NCBI GenBank assembly: GCA_019359155.1
Contig: JAHHHV010000082.1
Span: forward strand, 29,236-93,235
DNA length: 64,000 nt
Reading direction: 5' to 3'
Source: Pegethrix bostrychoides GSE-TBD4-15B
GTDB taxonomy: Bacteria; Cyanobacteriota; Cyanobacteriia; Elainellales; Elainellaceae
Shown piece by piece: positions 57,278 through 64,000 of the stretch; positions within the stretch are counted from its first letter, which is position 1; every line of letters starts with the position of its first letter. The translations under genes and the position numbers were made by a program. Under the pieces are notes generated by a model. That model was not told the origin of the DNA. It saw only the letters and a program-made list of their open reading frames with translations, and did no database searches.

Positions 57278-57724
57278 TTAGCTGAGCCGCTGCATCTGGT
57301 CGCCCAAATGCGCGTCTGGAAACAGATCAATCCCGGCAGCAGACTTGATCAAGTAGACCGACAACAATACAAATAGGCTAATCAGCAGGTTTAGCCCCAG
57401 CAGCAGCAGCACCGCAGCCAGAGCGTTACCGACTCGCGAAACCGAGCTCGGAACATAAGAGCGCTTTTGTTGCCGCCGATCTTGACCCACAAACAGCACA
57501 ACATAGAAGCGAGCCAGAACTAAATCGACCGCGAACCGCAGATCGACGAGCTTAGGACTGGGCTTGGGAATTGCCGCTTGCAGCAGCGCATAGATGGCCT
57601 CAGTTTGCTCAGGCGTGAAGCTGTCGCGCAACTTTGGAGCCAGCGCCTCGAAATATTGCTCTGCCGTGCGGTTGGGATAGCTAGCTCTAGTCACTAGTTC
57701 GCTACGAAACGGATTCTGAGGCAT
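57278..57724 (-). CDS. Hypothetical protein with C-terminal membrane helices
   Basis: 148 residues. A soluble N-terminal part (about 1-90) with FTPEQTEAIYALLQAAIPK and a Lys/Arg-rich stretch (RRQQKRSYVP) is followed by one long or two short hydrophobic segments (about 98-128). The C-terminus is polar. I do not recognise a family. It is the last of a row of minus-strand genes behind nadE, 49 bases after the preceding membrane protein. Confidence 0.7.
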   Translation of the reverse strand: MPQNPFRSELVTRASYPNRTAEQYFEALAPKLRDSFTPEQTEAIYALLQAAIPKPSPKLVDLRFAVDLVLARFYVVLFVGQDRRQQKRSYVPSSVSRVGNALAAVLLLLGLNLLISLFVLLSVYLIKSAAGIDLFPDAHLGDQMQRLS

Positions 57725-57773
57725 TTTAATTTCTTAAACTCAAAATGTTCTAGATGTCTTTTTTTGGATGTCT

Positions 57774-58226
57774 CTAATGATCAGAAATCTGATAGTAGAT
57801 TGCCCCACCTGCCATCGCGCTCCAAAGCGAGCTGGTCAGGCTATAGTGCTTGACCCGTCCCTTGCAGCCCACCTGAGCCAAAACCGCATCCGCCACAGCC
57901 AGCAGCAATATCAGACCCGTTATCCCAATCCAGATCAGCAGCAGTCCTTCCGCCCAAAGCTGCGCCTGCTCATAGGGAACCTGACTGCCCCAAACTGCTG
58001 CCCAAGATTTACGGGCAGCCGCTAGAAACATGATGATCACTACCCAGCTTGCTGATAGTGCGATAGCGGCTGTCCCCGCATAGATCAAATGCAGCGTTAC
58101 GCCGAGGCTCCCCAGCCAAATCGGCCAGGATACTTGAAAAGCAGCTAGCAGCCAGCCCAGCAATCCATAGCCCAACAGCAGCAGCGTCAGATATGCAGCT
58201 AAATATACGTAGGCTAAACGGTGCAC
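57774..58226 (-). CDS. Hypothetical multi-pass membrane protein
   Basis: 150 residues from a GTG start, with about four hydrophobic helices (about 7-29, 33-58, 95-115 and 130-145). There is no recognisable motif. It lies 53 bases after nadE on the same strand and may be in the same transcript. Function unknown. Confidence 0.65.
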   Translation of the reverse strand: MHRLAYVYLAAYLTLLLLGYGLLGWLLAAFQVSWPIWLGSLGVTLHLIYAGTAAIALSASWVVIIMFLAAARKSWAAVWGSQVPYEQAQLWAEGLLLIWIGITGLILLLAVADAVLAQVGCKGRVKHYSLTSSLWSAMAGGAIYYQISDH

Positions 58227-58279
58227 GAGTCGATCCTGTTGCGGACTTTACTCTATTTAATACTCCCGAAATCAGGTCG

Positions 58280-59989
58280 CTATGAACGAGTTGGCAAGGC
58301 GATTTTGGGTGAGGCTGGTACAGAACTGGGCAGCCAACGGCTAGCAATCGGCATTCGCCAGCCTGTGCCAAAAGCGCGGTCGGTGATTTTGAGGCCGGGG
58401 GGCGACTGCTTGCGCTTAAATTCGGCTCTTGTTACCAGCATGATCACGCGCTCTACCGTTGCGGCCTCATGCCCCGTCGCCACAATCTCAGCAGGTGAGC
58501 GATGCTGGGTCACAAATTGACAGAGGATATCGTCTAGCAGGTCGTAGGGTGGCAGCGAATCCTGGTCAACCTGCCCCGGCTTGAGTTCGGCACTGGGGGG
58601 CTTAGTCAAAATATGCTCAGGAATCACTGGGTTATCCCCTGCATTCAGCCAGCGGCAGAGCGCATAGACGCGGGTTTTAGGCAGGTCAGCAATTGCGGCG
58701 AGTCCGCCGTTCATGTCGCCATAGAGGGTGCAGTAGCCGACCGCCAGTTCGGACTTGTTGCCCGTTGAAATCAGCAGATGGCCAAACTTATTCGAGATCC
58801 CCATCAGCAGACTGCCCCGGATGCGCGACTGGATGTTTTCTTCGGCTAGTCCAAATTCGCTGTCCTGAAACAGCTCCGCAAAGCTCTGGTCGTAGCTCTG
58901 CATGAGTTCACCAATGGGCAGGATTTGGGTCTGGATGCCGAGATTTTGCGCCAGCTCTAGCGCGTCGCTGACCGAGTGATCGGAGCTGTAGGGCGACGGC
59001 ATCAGAATCCCCAGCACGTTTTCAGCGCCAACGGCAGCAGCAGCAAGGGCGGCGACTAGCGCTGAGTCGATGCCGCCGCTCAGTCCCAGCATGGCTTTAG
59101 AAAAACCGCATTTCCGCATGTAGTCTTTGACACCCAGCACCAGCGCCGCCCAGATTTCGGCGTTGTCTTGGGGCTGCGGGGCAATTGAGCTGGGCTGCAA
59201 GTCGCGGCTGATGGGGTCGAACTCGACTGTCATCAAATCGCTTTCAAAAGCTTGGGCGCGACAGACTAGCTCGCCTTGGCGGTTGAAGCCAACGCTGCTG
59301 CCGTCAAAAATCAAGTCATCATTGCCGCCAACTTGGTTGCTGTAGAGAATTGGCTGGCCGTAGGTCTGGGTGGCCTGTGCCAGCATCGATTCGCGCAGCT
59401 GCTGCTTGGCGAAGCTGTAGGGTGAGCCGGAGAGGTTGATAATCAGATCAACATTTTGGGCGGCAAGTTCGGCCAATGGATCGACCGCGTAGTTACGTTT
59501 GCCCCAGAAGTTGGCATCATTCCACAGATCTTCGCAGATCGTCACCCCAATCCGCAGACCGTCAAGCATAAAATACTCGCTGGCTGAGCCGGGTTCAAAG
59601 TAGCGATTGTCGTCGAATACGTCATAGGTGGGCAGCAGTCGCTTGTGGAAGAACTGCTCGACTTGGCCGTTCTGCAAAAGCGCCGTGCTGTTAAACAGCG
59701 GCTTACCGCCGAGCTGAGCTGCCGTTGGATTGGAAACTGCTATGCCGACTAGCACGGCCATCTGCGGTGGCAAATCTTGGGCAAGCTGGGGCAAGCGTCG
59801 CGCCATCTGCTCTACGAAAGCTGGCTGCATCAGCAGATCGCGGGGTGGGTAGCCGCAGAGTGAAAGTTCGGGAGTAAGCAGCAGACGCACGTTTTGGGTT
59901 GCAGCCTGCTGAGCGGCGGCTAAAATCAGCTCGGCGTTGTGATCTAGGTTGCCGATGGTGGGGTTCAGCTGAGCGATGGCAATTTTCAT
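58280..59989 (-). CDS. nadE: NAD+ synthase, glutamine-hydrolysing
   Basis: 569 residues, the two-domain form. The N-terminal nitrilase-like glutaminase shows its triad Glu in LTPELSLCGYPP, Lys in FHKRLLPTYD and Cys in VTICEDLWND. The C-terminal synthetase has the P-loop-like LGLSGGIDSALVAALA (about residues 305-320) and GTGWRMPIASR near the end. It makes NAD from nicotinate adenine dinucleotide with glutamine as nitrogen donor. It lies 33 bases downstream of an NYN-LOTUS gene in an NAD locus. Complete in length and motifs. Confidence 0.98.
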   Translation of the reverse strand: MKIAIAQLNPTIGNLDHNAELILAAAQQAATQNVRLLLTPELSLCGYPPRDLLMQPAFVEQMARRLPQLAQDLPPQMAVLVGIAVSNPTAAQLGGKPLFNSTALLQNGQVEQFFHKRLLPTYDVFDDNRYFEPGSASEYFMLDGLRIGVTICEDLWNDANFWGKRNYAVDPLAELAAQNVDLIINLSGSPYSFAKQQLRESMLAQATQTYGQPILYSNQVGGNDDLIFDGSSVGFNRQGELVCRAQAFESDLMTVEFDPISRDLQPSSIAPQPQDNAEIWAALVLGVKDYMRKCGFSKAMLGLSGGIDSALVAALAAAAVGAENVLGILMPSPYSSDHSVSDALELAQNLGIQTQILPIGELMQSYDQSFAELFQDSEFGLAEENIQSRIRGSLLMGISNKFGHLLISTGNKSELAVGYCTLYGDMNGGLAAIADLPKTRVYALCRWLNAGDNPVIPEHILTKPPSAELKPGQVDQDSLPPYDLLDDILCQFVTQHRSPAEIVATGHEAATVERVIMLVTRAEFKRKQSPPGLKITDRAFGTGWRMPIASRWLPSSVPASPKIALPTRS

Positions 59990-60022
59990 AGGGTTTGTGA
60001 TATGGGGTGGCGCGGCGAAAGC

Positions 60023-60790
60023 TTAAGATTTCAGCTTGATATAGATAATTTTTGAGTCTTTTTTAACTTCAAAAATCCCGGTTGCCTGAATTAAATCGCT
60101 GAGTTTTTTATAGCTATAGTTCCTAGAATCAAATGAAGAAGAAAGCTTAGTGAGCTGTGAGCCAAATGCACCCAGATGCATCCACTCATCTTCATCTGAA
60201 ATAGCCTCGTATGCGTCGTTGAGGAGCTTGATTAAATCTTTATTTGCTCTGAGTTTTTGAGCATTGTCTTTAGGGTTCTGGCTGGGCGTTTCGGCTGGCT
60301 TTTCACTGGTGGCAGGGTTCAGCTCAGAAGTTTCTTCTAGCTGGCCTAAAATTTCGGTGTAGATAAATTTATCGCAGGCTTTAATAAACGGCTCAGGAGT
60401 TTTGCGTTCGCCAAAGCCATAGACGATCAGTCCCGATTCGCGGATGCGGCTGGCAAGGCGCGTGAAGTCGCTGTCGCTAGAGACAATGCAGAAGCCGTCG
60501 AAATTCTGAGTGTAGAGCAGGTCCATTGCGTCGATGATCAGGGCGCTGTCGGTTGAGTTTTTGCCCGTTGTGTAGGCAAACTGCTGCATTGGCTGGATTG
60601 CAAATCGATTCAGCTTTTCTTTCCATCTATTCAGGCGCGTATTCGTCCAGTCACCATAGATTCGCTTGACGTAAGCCGTGCCGTACTTTGCAACTTCTTG
60701 CAGCAGCTCTTCAATCAAATTGGCGCTGGCGTTATCCGCATCAATTAGCATGGCTAACCGAGTTACTCTGACTGGCAAATCGCTTCTCAT
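60023..60790 (-). CDS. NYN domain protein with C-terminal OST-HTH/LOTUS-like domain
   Basis: 255 residues. The NYN (PIN-like) nuclease domain (about 10-150) shows the acidic metal-binding residues in LAMLIDADNAS, TDSALIIDAMDLLY and IVSSDSDFTRLA. A linker (about 150-180, rich in Pro, Glu and Ser) precedes a C-terminal winged-helix-like region (about 180-255, LIKLLNDAYEAISDEDEW) of the OST-HTH/LOTUS kind that binds RNA. The family includes LabA-like proteins. Its AT content is higher than its neighbours. It lies 33 bases before nadE within an NAD gene row, with a 139-base AT-rich gap upstream that could hold a promoter. Ribonuclease activity is inference from the fold. Confidence 0.85.
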   Translation of the reverse strand: MRSDLPVRVTRLAMLIDADNASANLIEELLQEVAKYGTAYVKRIYGDWTNTRLNRWKEKLNRFAIQPMQQFAYTTGKNSTDSALIIDAMDLLYTQNFDGFCIVSSDSDFTRLASRIRESGLIVYGFGERKTPEPFIKACDKFIYTEILGQLEETSELNPATSEKPAETPSQNPKDNAQKLRANKDLIKLLNDAYEAISDEDEWMHLGAFGSQLTKLSSSFDSRNYSYKKLSDLIQATGIFEVKKDSKIIYIKLKS

Positions 60791-60929
60791 AGTTGCTCAC
60801 TTATCCCCAATAGAATTGCTGCAATTTCTTACTTTCAAGATAGTGAATAAAGATAGTAAATTTAGCTCAAATTCATTTCACAATAAAATCTGTTTTCGGG
60901 CTTTGAGAGATGCTGAATTCATGAACCTC

Positions 60930-61652
60930 CTAAATAAACACCATTGGCTTGTCTTTGTGCGGCGCAAAAGCTTCGGCATCAAAGCGGTAGAGGCTGGCGG
61001 GTCGTCCGGCTCCGCGCGATACTTTTACGCCTGTATCGTGCAGAAATCGTAGCTTTAAGAGGCGCGAGCGAAAGTTGGAGTAGTCTGAGAAGTTTTCGCC
61101 CAGGACGGTGGTGTAGAGCTGGTAGAGATCGCTGAGCGTGAACAGTTCGGGTAGCACCTCGAAGGCGACGGGACTGTACTCCAGCTTGTTCCGCAGCCTG
61201 CGGTAGCCATATTCCAAAATCTGATTGTGGTCAAAGCCGAGAGCGGGCACCTGCTGCATTGGATACCAAGCAATGCCGCTCACACCGTCAGCAATCAGCT
61301 CAGCTTCGGCGTAGCGCACCAGCGCAAAGTAGCTGACGGTGAGGTAGCGGACGCTGTAGGACGACTCGCGCGGGTCGCGGTTGGGGCCGCCAAAGCTGTA
61401 GAGTTGCTCTAGGTAGAGGTTTTCGACACGGATTTTTTCGGCCAGCATCCGGTAGGCAGCAGCTTCCAGCGTTTCGCCTTGGCGCACCAGCGTTCCTGGC
61501 AGACTCCACTGCCCCATAAACGGCTCTTCGTCCCGCAGCACCAGCAGCACCAGCAGTCGATTTTGCTGGCTATCCACCGAAAAAATCACGTTATCGACCC
61601 CCACCTTAAAGTCGGCTAGGCTTGTTGTGGCTGACAGCTTTCTGCGTGGCAT
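60930..61652 (-). CDS. nrtR: NrtR-like Nudix-family transcriptional regulator with degenerate Nudix box
   Basis: 240 residues from ATG 61652, overlapping the end of nadD by 37 bases; the open frame extends further but only by reading nadD out of frame. The Nudix fold is followed by a C-terminal winged helix typical of NrtR: YSPVAFEVLPELFTLSDLY, then FRSRLLKLRFLHDTGV and GAGRPASLYRFD. The Nudix box is degenerate: T54 for Gly, Met69 and Lys73 for catalytic Glu and Arg75 for Gly, with Glu60, Arg68 and Glu72 kept. That fits a regulator that senses ADP-ribose but does not cleave it, controlling NAD genes. Its location between nadD and nadE supports this. Confidence 0.88.
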   Translation of the reverse strand: MPRRKLSATTSLADFKVGVDNVIFSVDSQQNRLLVLLVLRDEEPFMGQWSLPGTLVRQGETLEAAAYRMLAEKIRVENLYLEQLYSFGGPNRDPRESSYSVRYLTVSYFALVRYAEAELIADGVSGIAWYPMQQVPALGFDHNQILEYGYRRLRNKLEYSPVAFEVLPELFTLSDLYQLYTTVLGENFSDYSNFRSRLLKLRFLHDTGVKVSRGAGRPASLYRFDAEAFAPHKDKPMVFI

Positions 61653-62212
61653 TCGTACAAATGCTCCCGATGAATGTAAGCTTCGATCGGCGGAGTGACA
61701 ATTTCGGGATCTCCTGCGCTGCGATAGGCCGTAGAAGAGACAGCCGGAACCTCTAGGTCGGCTACCGTCAGAGTCGCTCCAACCTGCCGTAATGATGCCA
61801 GATCTGGCGCGGTTATCGCATATCCCGGTCGCGGCACGATCAATAACTTCACCTGCTGCAATAGCTCCTCGACCTGATACCACCGCGGCAGCTGCGTCAC
61901 CAGGTCAGAGCCGATAGTGAGCGTCAGGTCGGCTGCTGGCCAATATTGCCGTGCCCGCTCCACCGTCATCAGGGATCTAGGAGAACTGAGCTGCTGCATC
62001 AGCCGCAGATTTTGGCGGGGCGGGTAGATCTCTTCAATCAAGAGATGCAGCATCATCGCTCGGTGATCTAGCGGGGTCTGGTGCTGCTTGAACGGGTTAT
62101 CTGAAGCCCAGACGGCAACTTGATCAAAATGCTCGGCCAGCCAGATCAAAATCGCCTGGTGTCCGGCAGTTGGAGGATCGGCGCTGGTGCCAAAAAGAGC
62201 GATAGAAGGCAT
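61616..62212 (-). CDS. nadD: Nicotinate-nucleotide adenylyltransferase
   Basis: 198 residues. The nucleotidyltransferase motif appears as FGTSADPPTAGHQ (about residues 7-19), where the first His of the usual HxGH is Thr, as seen in some family members. The second motif is SSTAYRSAG (about 161-169), close to the usual ISSTxIR. NadD joins nicotinate mononucleotide with ATP to give deamido-NAD, the substrate of NadE. It follows pncB by 23 bases and overlaps the regulator gene, so the three are cotranscribed. Confidence 0.95.
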   Translation of the reverse strand: MPSIALFGTSADPPTAGHQAILIWLAEHFDQVAVWASDNPFKQHQTPLDHRAMMLHLLIEEIYPPRQNLRLMQQLSSPRSLMTVERARQYWPAADLTLTIGSDLVTQLPRWYQVEELLQQVKLLIVPRPGYAITAPDLASLRQVGATLTVADLEVPAVSSTAYRSAGDPEIVTPPIEAYIHREHLYECHAESCQPQQA

Positions 62213-62235
62213 GGTGGGGGTGAGTTGGGGGGAAG

Positions 62236-63654
62236 CTAGGATACCGGCAGCGGCTGACGCTGCGTTTGCTGGGTTAGGCTTTGCAGGGCGGGTGAGATTT
62301 GCGCCGTTAGAGGGCTAGGCTGGTCAATTTGGCGACAAGCGGCGGGAAGCTGGGTGACGGCATGGCGGCAGCGCTGGGCAATGGTCGCCAAATCCTCGTC
62401 AGCCTCAAGCCGCTTGCCCTGTTTGAGCCTCAGCTGAAGCAAAGGCTGCTCATTGGGCGCTGCTGTTTCGCTGGCTAATCCCAGCCGATCTTGCAGAGTC
62501 TCGCCGCTGCCCTGCCGGAAAATTTGCTTACGCCCTGGATAGGTGAGTTTGCTGCTGGATTCTTTCATGACCGGGATGCCATCAATTTCGACCAGCTTAT
62601 AGACGCCGTTGACGGGCGCACCGGTCACAAGCTTAGTGCCCAGACCGTAGGCAGCAATCACCGCTCCGGCTTGACGCAGCCGCTGGATCGCAAACTCATC
62701 GAGATCGCCGCTAGCCACAATATCCACATCCGGCAAGAGCTGACGAATCTGCTGCGACTGGCTGACCAAATCACCCGAATCGAGCCGGACTGCATTCAGC
62801 GGTAAATTCTCCGTCGCTCGCCGCTGGGCAAGTTGCTGGGCTGCCGCAATCGAGTCGTAAGTGTCAATCAGCAAGGGAGCCGCCGGGAAGTAGCGGTGAA
62901 ACGCCCGAAATGCCTGATCCTCATCGCCTTCGAGTGCCGACAGTGCCATCACGAGCGCATGAGCCATGGTGCCGCTAGGCTTTTGGCCGAGCTTCAGCGC
63001 TGCCAGCACGTTGGAGGTGGCGTTCATTCCGGCAGCCAAGGCCGCCCTTGCCGCCCAGAGCGATGCCTGTGGGCTGAAGGCGCGCCGAGTTCCAAACTCC
63101 AGCAGAGTTGCCTGATCGCCTGCCACGTCGCGCATCCGAGCGGCTTTGGTCGCAATCAAGGTCTGATAGTTCAGCGCATTGAGCAGATAGGTTTCGACGA
63201 GCTGAGCTTGCCAGAGCGGAGCTTCAACGCGCAGCAGAGGCTCATTGGCAAAGACGACCGTGCCTTCCGGGACTGCCCAGAGGTCGCCCGTAAACCGAGC
63301 TGTCACCAGCAGATCCCAGAATTCTGCCGGAGCATGGCCGAAAATTCCGGTGGCTTGCAGGGCTGAAATCTGCTCGACGCTGAAGCTGAACTGCTCCAGA
63401 TATTCCAAAGCCTGCGCCAATCCCATTGCCACCAGATAGCCAAACTGGTCGGGCAACCGCCGCGTGAACAGCTCGAAGCTAGCCGGACGCTGATCAACAC
63501 CTTCGCCAACATAGCAGGCGGTCATTGTCAGCTGATACAGGTCGGTGAGCAGACTATAGTCTTGCGGAGTAATCAGAAGCGCCGAATCTCGCATGGTCTC
63601 AACCTTCGCCTGAGGCAAACAATCTACAGGCAGAGCTGTCTGGGTGACTCTCAT
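62236..63654 (-). CDS. pncB: Nicotinate phosphoribosyltransferase
   Basis: 472 residues. The N-terminal LLTDLYQLTM (about 36-45), the central EFGTRRAFSP and the C-terminal phosphate-binding region VRLDSGDL ... VASGDLDEF, with AYGLGTKLVTG, mark the NAPRTase family. It converts nicotinate and PRPP to nicotinate mononucleotide, the salvage entry to NAD. The start at 63654 or an internal ATG at about 63594 (MRDSALLITP) are both possible. It is the first gene of the NAD row and lies next to a short duplication at its promoter. Confidence 0.95.
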   Translation of the reverse strand: MRVTQTALPVDCLPQAKVETMRDSALLITPQDYSLLTDLYQLTMTACYVGEGVDQRPASFELFTRRLPDQFGYLVAMGLAQALEYLEQFSFSVEQISALQATGIFGHAPAEFWDLLVTARFTGDLWAVPEGTVVFANEPLLRVEAPLWQAQLVETYLLNALNYQTLIATKAARMRDVAGDQATLLEFGTRRAFSPQASLWAARAALAAGMNATSNVLAALKLGQKPSGTMAHALVMALSALEGDEDQAFRAFHRYFPAAPLLIDTYDSIAAAQQLAQRRATENLPLNAVRLDSGDLVSQSQQIRQLLPDVDIVASGDLDEFAIQRLRQAGAVIAAYGLGTKLVTGAPVNGVYKLVEIDGIPVMKESSSKLTYPGRKQIFRQGSGETLQDRLGLASETAAPNEQPLLQLRLKQGKRLEADEDLATIAQRCRHAVTQLPAACRQIDQPSPLTAQISPALQSLTQQTQRQPLPVS

Positions 63655-63700
63655 CTAAACTGCGATACAGGATTGCTCCAATTATAGTGAGAATAACCAA

Positions 63701-63728
63701 AATTTGCCAAGCTTAATTTGCCAAGCTC
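63701..63728. repeat. 14-bp tandem duplication in the pncB promoter region
   Basis: aatttgccaagctt (63701-63714) and aatttgccaagctc (63715-63728), about 50-75 bases upstream of pncB. Confidence 0.85.
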
Positions 63729-63878
63729 AGTTTGTCAGATCTATCAGATCTAGATGGTTTGCTGGTTAAGCCTGCTCAATTCTTGAATTAAAAGTCCTTT
63801 CTTAACTGCTGATTATATTGAAAGCGACTAATATTTTGATTTGAGGTATGAACCAATCTCTCTAGGTATTGGACAGGG

Positions 63879-64000
63879 TTATTTCATTCTAAATAATAAC
63901 TTGAGTGTGCTCAGACCAAAGCCAGCGAGCCGTTGAGCTTGAGCCATATTCTCAAAACCATTGTGGCGATACAAATTCAGGGCAAAATTGCGCGCTATTG
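63879..64000 (-). mobile_element. C-terminal end of a transposase gene, cut by window edge
   Basis: The minus-strand frame from 63998 to the stop at 63879-63881 codes 39 residues: ARNFALNLYRHNGFENMAQA and then RLAGFGLSTLKLLFRMK before the stop. The R-N-x-A-L-N-L-x-R pattern is typical of the extreme C-terminus of IS4/ISAs1-like DDE transposases. The rest of the element lies outside. No terminal inverted repeat could be identified on the 225 bases between here and pncB. Confidence 0.6.

Overview
The window is chromosomal DNA of a cyanobacterium. It carries a kaiABC clock locus, the photosystem II factor Psb28, a TPM-domain protein of the Psb32/TLP18.3 type, the cyanobacterial ATP synthase order (subunit I, a, c, b', b, delta, alpha, gamma, without beta and epsilon), menB, an NADH-type GOGAT (gltB/gltD) and many small families of the kind found in cyanobacteria. 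The short KaiA (C-terminal domain only), the short tandem repeats and the general gene set suggest a filamentous, Leptolyngbya-like lineage, but the genus cannot be fixed from the sequence alone. Nearly everything is core housekeeping. There is no phage, CRISPR array, rRNA or recognisable tRNA. Mobile-element traces are limited to a transposase C-terminus at the right edge and a decayed Uma2-type nuclease gene near 34.8 kb.

Layout. 0-9.6 kb: a secreted protein (cut by the left edge), a subtilisin-like protease with a P-domain, moaB, psb28, a cell-wall amidase with beta-helix and SLH-like parts, a three-gene membrane-stress-like set (small membrane protein, YtxH, DUF948-like), a TPM protein and cobH. 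9.8-19 kb: glgB, a CYTH protein, a membrane protein, a methyltransferase, smc and a PRC-barrel protein. 19-25 kb: kaiC, kaiB and kaiA on the minus strand, divergent from a large hybrid histidine kinase. 25-34.4 kb: the ATP synthase operon (minus strand) with a clear terminator. Upstream of it on the same strand are a 36-residue membrane protein and a large coiled-coil/TPR membrane protein. 34.6-42.2 kb: the Uma2 pseudogene, gltD and gltB separated by a small inverted gene, and a 70-aa protein. 42.3-54.3 kb: an ABC permease, a desaturase, menB, a MOSC protein, a long RecJ, a DUF4168-like protein and purM. 54.3-57.2 kb: sugar genes (a glycosyltransferase and a sugar aminotransferase). 57.3-63.7 kb: an NAD locus on the minus strand (pncB, nadD, an NrtR-like regulator, an NYN/LOTUS protein, nadE and two membrane proteins).

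The most unusual features are these. (1) Short tandem duplications of 11-18 bp recur across the window, often starting at or spanning stop codons. In one case a 12-bp duplication supplies the stop codons of two convergent genes. (2) KaiA lacks its N-terminal pseudo-receiver, while the adjacent divergent kinase carries up to three receiver-like domains, two of them without the phospho-acceptor Asp. (3) The NAD locus contains a catalytically degenerate Nudix regulator and an inserted NYN-LOTUS putative ribonuclease. (4) A previously unannotatable 36-residue membrane protein with a good ribosome binding site lies just upstream of the ATP synthase operon.
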